64,000 nucleotides of DNA. Source: Amaurobius ferox. Lineage: Eukaryota > Arthropoda > Arachnida > Araneae > Amaurobiidae. The notes beneath the pieces were generated by a model. It did not search any database and was not told where the DNA came from. It was given only the letters and a program-made list of their open reading frames with translations. Shown here one piece after another: positions 56,419 to 64,000 of this stretch (positions within the stretch are counted from its first letter, which is position 1; the number at the start of each line of letters is the position of its first letter). Where the stretch lies: positions 23,688,022 through 23,752,021 of the forward strand of contig OX578150.1 in assembly GCA_951213105.1 (NCBI GenBank). The letters run 5' to 3'. Made by a program: the position numbers and the translations under genes.

Positions 56419-56802
56419 GGCCAACGGCCGTACCGTGCTGAAAACACCGGTTCTCGTTAGATCACCGAAGTGAAGCAGCATCGGGCGCGGTTAGTACTTG
56501 GTGGGTGACCACCTCGGAACGCCGCGTGCTGTTGGCCATCTCGGGTGCGGTATCCCCGTGGTTTGCGCGCTAGATTTGCACGCTGCCACAAATGCCGCCG
56601 TGTTCATGCGGAGTACGATCACGTTAAACATGTGGGTCCGTAAGTCCTTCCGAGAGGTTGGTGGTAGGGGAAGGAGGGTACGGTCCCTGTGGATGCCTCC
56701 CCCACTGGGTTCCGGTCTAAATTGGGAGGCACTTCCCGGCCGTCCATACAGTTACCTTACACCTTTCTGGTAGGTCGGACGGTCTGGGTCTCAACAACAA
56801 CA
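56419..56802 (+). mobile_element. 5S-rRNA-derived SINE with CAA-type tail
   Basis: 384-bp insertion bounded by a 15-bp target duplication ACTCACTTGTGGACG (56404-56418 and 56803-56817). The head is a nearly complete 5S rRNA (56420-56536) and an unrelated body of about 240 bp follows. The 3' tail reads GTCGGACGGTCTGGGTCT then TCAACAACAACAA. A pol III internal promoter from 5S, a foreign body and a LINE-like tail together define a SINE3-type element. The body contains no ORF. Confidence 0.88.
56420..56536 (+). ncRNA. 5S rRNA-like head of the SINE
   Basis: 117 bases that run from GCCAACGGCCGTACCG to CCGCGTGCTGTTGGC and close the 5S helix I. Internal control region motifs are present: GAAGTGAAGCAGCATCGGGC (box A region), GCGGTTAGTAC (intermediate element) and GGGTGACCACC (box C). 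A 2-base loss in the usual GGATGGGTGACC and the fused body argue for a SINE, not a functional 5S gene. Confidence 0.85.
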
Positions 56803-57083
56803 ACTCACTTGTGGACGTTTATGCTTGTGGATGATGTGGACGTTTCAAAGCCGTCCGAGAGCTTCCTGCTTTTGGACGGCCTTTCTGTAACACTCTCTGT
56901 CCGTTCATTTTGAATAGTGATATGACAGTAGTACTGTGCTCACCTTTAAAAAAATGAAAGAAATTTTCAAAAAACTGGATACCGTGAAATAAAGGATACA
57001 TTCCGGGTTGTCCAGTTCGCTATTCTTTGCATTGGTACAGTTCCGCTCTACTGTGACATCACTGCCAGCCATAGTGATCCTAT

Positions 57084-57235
57084 GTTGTTGTTGAGACCCA
57101 GACCGTCCGACCCAGTAGAAAGGTGTTGAAGACCCAGACCGTCCGACTCGTCCTGAGGACTTGAGCATCTATTTGGACGGCCGGGAGAGGAGTTGGCAGG
57201 CGTCCGGCCGATGTCCGGGTGTCCACAACAACCAA
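57084..57235 (-). repeat. Minus-strand repeat sharing the SINE 3' tail, possible 3' end of LINE N
   Basis: On the minus strand it runs CCCGGCCGTCCA..., then two copies of GTCGGACGGTCTGGGTCT, the first followed by TCAAC and the last by CAACAACAAC. It lies downstream of LINE N's RNase H on the same strand. It may be the end of that LINE or a separate SINE-like insertion next to it. Confidence 0.55.
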
Positions 57236-57659
57236 CACCAAATTTATTGAATCTTTAAAAAATTTTTACAGGAGTGGTTACAAGGATATAAGCTAATAAC
57301 ATAGTTTTGCTAATATGAAAATATATCTGAAGACTTGATTACATTTATACTCTTGTAGACTTGAATACATTTTGTTGACTTATTTACATTATTGAAGACT
57401 TGATAGTATATTTACAAATGACATAATGATCTGAGATAATATAAGTATTATGATAGTAGTTGAAAACATTTTGAAGTTGACTATATATTATAAAATGGGG
57501 TGCAACAACTAAAGACAACACAACAAAAGCAGATGACACCACCGAGAAAAACAACATATAAAAAAACAACATAAAAAACAACATAAAAAACAAACAAAAA
57601 AAACAACAAGAAGAGGAGTCACCGACCGAAAAAATTAAAAGCAGAGATCCCCAGGCTGA
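57236..57659 (-). other. LINE N 3' UTR
   Basis: AT-rich, with no ORF. Near its low-coordinate end the minus strand reads CAATAAATTTGGTGTTGGTTGTTG, which could be an alternative 3' terminus. Confidence 0.5.
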
Positions 57660-58580
57660 TTATGAAATTTTATTAGAGATTTCTCTCGCTATGAGAACAC
57701 AGTTTTTTATTTTATTGATTGAAGAAGGGTTAGAGCAGACACTCGAGAACCAGGTCGCCGTATTATGGGGTGAAGGTTTATAAAGGTGAAAAGCTTTGGT
57801 AAGGGGGCAAGAAAAAACGTAGTGATCGGCGTCGCCGAAAGCGCCGCAGGAGCAGCAGGAAGTAGATTTACATTTGAAAGAGAACAAATAATCGGGGAAT
57901 GGGCCGTGGCCCGTAATAAAGTAGATTAAATATTTATTAGTAATATGTGTATTAAAGTTAACTTTTGGAAGGAAATTTAAAATTCTGGCGGGATCGTGAG
58001 TTCGGGGGGAGACATAGTCATTTAAAAAGGATTGCCAATTACTAAGGATATCAAGTTTGTAATGTTTTTTGAGAAGTGAATAAGGGAAAGGTAAAGAAGT
58101 TGGAGAGCCAGAGGTAGTAGCTAGTTTTGCATTTTTGTCTGCGACCTCGTTACCCGAGATGTCGGAGTGGGCTTTAACCCAACATAAATTAATTAAATGT
58201 TTATTAAGATTAGCATTAGTTTTAATTTTGGATAAGTAAAAAGATTTGTTTTTGATGGAGTTAAAGGCCGAGATTGACGATTGACTGTCTGTAAAGATAT
58301 TAATTTTAATGTTTCTATTAGATGCCCAATTTATAGAGAAATGGATCGCAGCAATTTCTGCTTGGAAAACTGTGTTCCCATGCTCAAGTTTAAAGGTGAA
58401 AGTTTCTTCCAGTGTGTTTTCGTTAAAGATGCAAATGGCGTATCCTGTATTGTTTTCAATAGAGGAACCATCAGTGTAAATATTTATTTTGGAAAAGTTA
58501 AGTGGATTAATGGGGGAAAAGGTCACTGTACGTTGAGAAGGAGGGATACTGGAAGAAGGGCAGTTATGATCAAATTTTTC
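57660..58580 (-). pseudogene. LINE N ORF2 C-terminal part: RNase H and Cys/His motif
   Basis: The frame from 58526 (or just after the C tract) carries RNase H: IYTDGSSIENN (Asp), FQAEIAAIHFS (Glu), IFTDSQSSISAF (Asp) and ISGNEVADKNAK (Asp), so all four carboxylates are present. The C-terminal motif reads CCSCGAFGDADHYVFSC. It is displaced by one frame from the RT frame exactly at the 9-base C tract 58582-58590; it is the C-terminal domain of the same protein. Confidence 0.85.
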
Positions 58581-58590
58581 AGGGGGGGGG

Positions 58591-61198
58591 ACGGGCAGGA
58601 TTTGTAAAAAGGTTATTGCGAAGTTTCCAAAAGGTATATTTTTTGTACAAAGAATTTATTACAAAGTGAATGGGGGGGATTCCAGTTAAAGAAAAGAGAG
58701 AAATGTTAGAAGTAGTCCGAAAACCAGATGAGATTTTTAAAAGAAAAATCCTTTGAAGAGAGATAAGTTTTTTGACCTGTGCCCCAGTCAATGCTTTTCC
58801 CCAAACTCCTGAGCCGAAAGTAATTATCTTTTCGATAACCGAAAGATACCAAACTTTAAGAAAGGATTTATCAACACCCCAGTTACTGCCAGTCACTCTC
58901 CCAAAAGTGCTAGCGAACTTGAAGCACTTCTCTCTCAGATTAAAAATATGGGAACTCCATTTAAGGTTATCGTCGATCGTGATGCCTAAGTAATTTAATT
59001 GTCTAGTAGTTTGAATTTTAACGTTTTGGATTTTAAATGAGGGTCTCTGTTTAATTTTAGATCTATTTTTTTTAAATACGATAGCTTTACATTTTTCGGG
59101 GGTGACGGAGAGTTTAAGGGCCGAAAGGGAGGACGAGATAAGATCAAGGAGATTATTAGTATTAATACGTAATGTTTTCAAGTTTGTGGAAAAAGTGACC
59201 ACCGCAAGATCATCCGCGAAGGCCTGCAGGTAAAAAAGATCATCATTAAGATTAAGTATATCATTAAAATAAATACTCCACAGGGTAGGAGAAAGAACCG
59301 AACCCTGCGGAGCCCCTGAGGAGATACATTTAGTGATAGAGGAAGTGCCGTTAGCCAGAGAAATTTGTCTATTATTTAAATAAGAGAATATAAAGTTTTG
59401 GTAAATTGGTGGAAGATTGATATTAGAAAGTGTTTGAGGTAATATATTCCAGTTGAGATTATCGAAGGCCCCGCAGATGTCCACGGTGGTCAGGGAAACG
59501 AAATTTTTTGATTTGTGAGTAGAAATGTTATTAATCAGCCTGAGGGTTGCATCCTCGCAACTAGTAAGTTCCCTAAAACCGAATTGCAGGGGATGAAGAG
59601 CTCCAGCAGAGAAAAGCCAAAAGTTGAGTTTGTTAATAAATATTTTTTCCAAAATTTTTCCAAGGGTAGGTAATAAGCAAATTGAGCGGTAGGAAGAACA
59701 AAGGGTGGGATCCTTACCGGGTTTATTAAAGAATATGATATTTGCATTATTAAGACATGAGGGGAAATGGCAAAGTTTAAAGCAAAGGTTAATGAATTTC
59801 GAAAAAAAGAAAGGGAATGATTTAAAAAGTTTTTTCCATATTGTGAAGTCCAGGTTATCGAGACCGGGAGCTTTTCCGTTTTTTAAATTTTTGATTACTG
59901 CTGAAAGCTCCTCATCCGAGACAACCCCCAACCCATCAGAAGGTAAATTAAAATGTGGAAAACCGCTAAAGTCAGTATCAATTTTAAAGTGGTGGTCCAT
60001 CAATCGTTTCAATTTGTCTTCATAGTTAAGGGAGGGGGAGTCAGGGAAAAAAAGATTAATATTATTGAATTTTCTATGTTTCTGGAAGGCAAATTTGAAA
60101 TGTGAGCCGAAAGAGTTACTGCACTTAGTGCAATAAGCCTTCCAGGAATCCATTCGGGTTTTTTTGAGGAGTAATTTATATTTGGCTTTATTAAGCTTGT
60201 AAAGAATTTTGGCAGAAAGTATAGTTTCAGGAGAAGCATCATTTCTCTCGAGTGACCGAATTCTTTTATATAGGGCAGTGACAAAATTTCTATGTTTCGA
60301 AAGGGTTGGGGTCCACCAAGTGAAGTTTTTTATAGTTTTAGTCTTTTTCTTTCTAATATATTTAAAGGCGCAATCTTGGACGGATTCAATTAAAATTTTT
60401 ACAAAGGAGTCAAGAGAATTTGTGTCGTGAATTTTATCTAATAGAGGATTAAGAAAGTTAAGGTTGTTTTTGAAGTTGTATATAAATTTGCCTATACCGT
60501 ATTGAGTTTTTAAGAAGAAAGTATTATCTGAAGGAGGATCAAGGTTAAAAATAATTTTGATATATTTATGGTCACTGAATGTGTCACTCGAGAGAATCTC
60601 CCAACTCTGAATAAAATCGAAAAGTGAAAAGTTAACAAGGGACAAGTCGGGGAAGCCATTTCCAGTATGTGAAACAAAAGTTGGACCATATTTAACATCA
60701 TTACAAATTACAAGATTATTATTAAGACAAAAGTCGATCATGTCGAGTCCCCTCTGATCGGTGAAACCGTATCCCCACATCCGGGCACGGGCGTTAAAAT
60801 CTCCAAGGAGTAAAAAAATTTCATTAAAATAGTTAAAAATTTCAATTTCTGATAGCATGTTTGTAAAATCATCATGAGGGGGAAAATATATGCTCGCTAA
60901 ATTAATTGGAGCGTGATGTGGTAGTAAAATTTCTACAAATATTGATGTTAGTGATTTATATTTAAAGTTTACTATAAGTTGGGGGTTAAAAATTAGAATA
61001 ATTGATTTTTGTGAGTTGGAAGAATATTGTCGAACCCCAGGGGGGGGGGGGGGGGGGGGGAGAGAGAATTAAATTATGATTAACGTATGGCTCTTGAAGG
61101 CAAACAAAATCTATTGAATTATCGAGGGCGAATTTAAATAATGAAGAGTGAGCAGAGAGCGAGTGATTAACGTTAATTTGAATACCGGAAAAGTTCAT
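58591..61198 (-). pseudogene. LINE N ORF2: endonuclease and RT, split by a C tract
   Basis: Met at 61198 (MNFSGIQINVNHSLSAH) begins the endonuclease with VCLQEPYVNHN. At 61060-61040 the 21-base C tract changes frame. The domain continues with SSNSQKSIILIFNPQL, SIYFPP, GDFNARARMWG and SDHKYI. The RT carries NGKAPGLDNLD, FNKPGKDPTLCSSYR, GFRELTSCEDA, TVDICGAFDNLNW, GAPQGSVLSPTLWSIY and catalytic FADD (about 59207-59218). The thumb continues to NPARPP at the second C tract. No other break is seen. Confidence 0.87.
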
Positions 61199-61355
61199 TA
61201 AAAAAGAAAAAAATATAGAAAGATAAAAAAAGCCCGGAGGGGGAAGCAAAAGGTACTAAAATTACATAAAAACAAGAAATAACAAAAACATGAAATAACA
61301 AAACATACAGAACAAAAGACATATAATATGCAGAATTAAGGAAACCAAAAAATTG

Positions 61356-63244
61356 TTAAGCCTCATTCTGAAGCTTTCTAATTCTCGCCATCTCAGCCTG
61401 AAAAGTTTGGCAGTTCTTTTTATCATAGGTTGTATGATTAGTTTTGTATTTTAAACTAGAGTCTCCTGCGTTAGAAGTAGTACAGTTCACACAGGTTAAG
61501 GTCTGAGCTTTGCACTCTTTGTATGTGTGTCCGCTACGGGTACAGTGGCTGCAATTACCGGTAACATGGTGACAGGAACTTGCCACGTGTCCGTAGCATT
61601 TGTGACATATTTTTAATGCAATATAGTTTTTTACTAGGTAAGACTTGAAGTGATGGAAGAGTTTTTTCGTTTCCAGTATTTGATTTGCATCGTTAGTGTT
61701 CATGAGAAGTACCCAGTTTAAGTTGCCAGATCTGGCTGGGAAATTTTTTAGAATTCTAATATCTTCTGTTTTCAAAGTAGGATGGTTGATCACCACCAAT
61801 GCTTTTACATTCTCCTCATTGAAATTGGGAGGAAGGTTGAAGATTATAAGTGCCTTTTTACGTTCCTCCTGGACCCTAATTGTAAATTTGCTCTTGATGG
61901 CCGAATTTTGAAATTTTGGTAGTAGTTTCGCTGGGTTGTCCTCTTTACATGTAACTTTGAGCGTACCGTTAGGCAGTGTAGTGATGTTTTTAATGTTGAC
62001 TCCAAGAGGACAGGGGAGTGAGATAAGGTCTTTTTTCAGCTGTAGGTTATCTTTTGAGCGATCCAGTCCCTGGAGTAGAACGCTGGAGAACTGGCGAGAA
62101 GAGGTTCCAGGTTGAGCAGAAGATTGAGCAGCGTAGGAGGAAGGAGCAGGAGCAGTAGGTCCTGATCTTTTGAATGACTGTTGTACCGAGTTTTTGACCT
62201 GTGTAGGAATTTCTTTCAAAATATTTGTAGTGAAAGATTTTAGGTCATTGTTGATTTTATGCTGGAAATTTGCGAAGTCATCATTTAGTTTCTTGGAAAG
62301 GTTTGAGAAAGCTACAGCATCTACCAGTAGCGGTCGAGAACGAGGTGATGGAGCAGAACCAACGTTACTTTCGAGAGTATGAAGAGAGATTTTAATATCT
62401 CTAAATTTGTCCTCCGTGTATGCTTTATGAGTGGCATTTAACTTTACGTTTTTGGTAAAATATTTCTCAAGTCTATCAATGTTTTTCATGATCTTAGCCA
62501 CATGTTCGTTATTGAGATTAAAAGGTGGAGCATCTTTATCAGTAGCGGTGGAGCCAGGACTAGAACAGGTAGAAGGGGCAGGAGTAGAGGGAATATCTGT
62601 GGATTTTGAAGAACCAGGCAGAATCGGAAAGTCGAGAGCAGGAGTCGTTGGAGCCGGCGAAGCCGAAGCGGCAGGAATAGATGCTGAGTCCAAGGCGACC
62701 TGAGAGAGAGAGAGCCAGGAACCGGAGAAGAAACCAATGGGATGTCTTGAAGGGTTGGAGCAGAGAACTGAGCAGAGTGGGAAGGAGTGCAGGATACTTG
62801 GGTAGATCTGGTAATTGCAGGAGAGGTTGAAGTGGTAGTTGATTTTACCGCAGGTGTCGTAAAGTTTTTGGTTGAAGTTGTCCATGCAGGTTTGAGAAGT
62901 GGAGTTGTAACAGGTTTCGAGAGGATTTTTGAAGATTTGGGTGGGTCCAAGGGAGTAAGAGAAGTCACAGCGGAGTTTGAAGAAGAGGATGAAGTTTGTT
63001 TAGGCAGTCGAGGAGGCAGAATAGTGGAGGAGAACAATGGAGAGTCATATACTTGCGACGTACGAGGAGCACTTTTGAAATTGGAAAGTCTAATTCCAGA
63101 ACCACCAGTAGTGGGTGTATTCTCAATTGGATTATTTCCACTGGATGAACTGATAATTGAGTCTGTATTTACGGGTTCAGTTATTTCAGTGTTCATTAAA
63201 CCAGGTGTAAGTATAATTGGGGGTAGCAAGGGTGGATAGTCCAA
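61356..63244 (-). pseudogene. LINE N ORF1, frameshifted in a CT repeat
   Basis: Met at 63244 opens a Ser/Thr/Pro-rich N-terminal half (TTGGSGIRLSNFKS, KPVTTPLLKPAW). In the CT repeat at 62702-62714 the frame changes, and the protein continues with ASIPAASASPAPTTP. A region predicted as helical follows (VAKIMKNIDRLEKYFTKN). Then come an RRM/PRE-like domain (KKALIIFNLPPNFNEENVKAL) and knuckles CHKCYGHVASSCHHVTGNC, CSHCTRSGHTYKEC and CVNC. It would be about 630 aa if read through. The role is LINE RNA binding. Confidence 0.8.
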
Positions 63245-64000
63245 GTTAGAAGGTGAATATGAATTAGGATTAATTTTATAGAATATTTATAATACTCAAT
63301 ATAAAAATAATACTCTATGTTAAGATAATAGTACACAATATAAAAATTATACTTCATAAAAATGTTGTAGATAAGAGTATAGCATATAAAACCAGGTCAG
63401 CATTTCAAAAATTCGGAGGTGTCGTCAAAAGGACAATTATATATATATTATATATATTATATATACATTTTATAACAAAAAATGCTTTAGAGGCATAAAT
63501 ATTTAGTGAAATCAAGCGTGTCCGAAATGACAAAATTAAAGAGATAGTAACGACAAGCACCATCAATCATGTGACGAGCAACCTGGCACTTTGCCAAGGA
63601 CAGATCCAAAACAAAAATACAGGGGGGAAAGGTTGAAGCGAAAGCTGAGAACATGAAATCAGATACATTTTAAAATGCTAATTACACACTAAAAATTAAC
63701 ACAGAGGGAGAAAATAACTTTTGAATAACAGTAACCAGACTTGAAAATACATATATATATATACACAAAATTACAAAAATATGCAAATATATTAAGATTT
63801 ACAGATGTATAAAGTGCGGGGATTTCGCACTTTTTGAAAGAGCTTCCAATACAATTGTATTACAGCATTTTTTTTACATATAAATAGAATATTTTTGATT
63901 TTAAAATGCAGATACCTCGACAATCAGACGTCGGAACGGAAAATCACAGATACCGTAGAAAAGCTGAGACGAAGCACTTCAAGAAAACACTAAACAATTA
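63245..64000 (-). other. Probable LINE N 5' leader and flank, no gene
   Basis: AT-rich. It contains AT microsatellites (63440-63475 and about 63751-63765) and a perfect 8-bp inverted repeat (AAAGTGCG/CGCACTTT, 63811-63833). No ORF of interest is seen, and the 5' end of LINE N is not identified. Confidence 0.45.

Larger units (their letters stand above)
55412..57077. repeat. Mosaic of two interleaved dispersed repeats
   Basis: Repeat R occurs at 55412-55634, partly at 55786-55880, and at 56857-57077 (GAGAGCTTCCTGCTTT, ATGACAGTAGTACTGTGCTC, GTGACATCACTGCCA). Repeat S occurs at 55641-55784 and 56036-56180 (GATTGAAAACATATGTA, ATCATGAAGATAAAGGTGTA). The alternation suggests a duplicated non-autonomous element. 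Bases 56181-56403 hold nothing I recognise. No coding capacity is seen. Confidence 0.7.
57236..64000 (-). mobile_element. LINE N: RNase-H LINE (I-superfamily-like), nearly intact but for simple-repeat frameshifts
   Basis: Minus-strand LINE whose 5' end probably lies beyond the window. ORF1 (63244-61356) and ORF2 (61198-57660) are readable throughout. Frame changes occur only in a CT repeat (62702-62714), a 21-base C tract (61040-61060) and a 9-base C tract (58582-58590). It is not closely related to LINE-A at protein level. Confidence 0.88.

Noticed and set aside
56420..56536. A functional 5S rRNA gene.
   Set aside because: It is fused to a SINE body with a tail and target duplications, and lacks two bases in the box C region.

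Overview
This window is eukaryotic repeat DNA, and I see no host protein-coding gene in it. The mix is Jockey-clade LINEs, LINEs with an RNase H domain and triple-CCHC ORF1, Copia elements primed by an initiator-tRNA half, one BEL/Pao element and one 5S-rRNA-derived SINE. That mix and the low GC suggest an arthropod. I would guess a spider, but that is recall-based inference and the sequence does not prove it.

Layout. 1-4893: plus-strand LINE of family A (I/Nimb-like), cut at 5' by the window edge, with intact ORF2. 4894-11720: two decayed minus-strand Jockey-like LINEs (J1, J2). 11721-12985: non-coding, with a dispersed repeat. 12985-25811: a third Jockey (J3), split by Copia A (16168-23732; 5-bp target duplication). 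25878-35752: Copia B, split by a full-length LINE-A copy with two intact ORFs (copy 2, 27911-33899; 14-bp duplication). 35753-52132: a decayed LINE-A copy (copy 4). It carries a nearly complete LINE-A (copy 3, 35935-41827) in its 5' UTR and a BEL/Pao element (45714-51336) with apparently identical LTRs in its RT region. 53028-54785: a Copia-type LTR fragment abutting a Jockey gag (J4), which itself carries a 60-bp insertion made only of a LINE-A 3' end. 54910-57235: a mosaic of dispersed repeats, including a 5S-rRNA-headed SINE with a 15-bp target duplication. 57236-64000: a minus-strand RNase-H LINE (LINE N) whose reading frames break only inside simple repeats.

Relative ages follow from the nesting. 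The Jockeys are oldest and the Copia elements landed among them. LINE-A copies 2 and 4 then entered Copia B, and copy 3 and the BEL element entered copy 4. The LINE proteins work in cis: ORF1 binds RNA, and ORF2 nicks the target and reverse-transcribes from the 3' end. LINE-A copies share a 3' stem-loop and an AACC-type tail that probably guide this step. The SINE should depend on some LINE with the same 3' tail.

The most interesting points are the 5S-derived SINE, the 60-bp minimal LINE insertion, the strand-biased C tracts in the minus-strand LINEs, the mosaic LINE-A copy 3, and the young but crippled BEL/Pao copy. All calls come from reading motifs, frames and repeats by eye; no database search was run.
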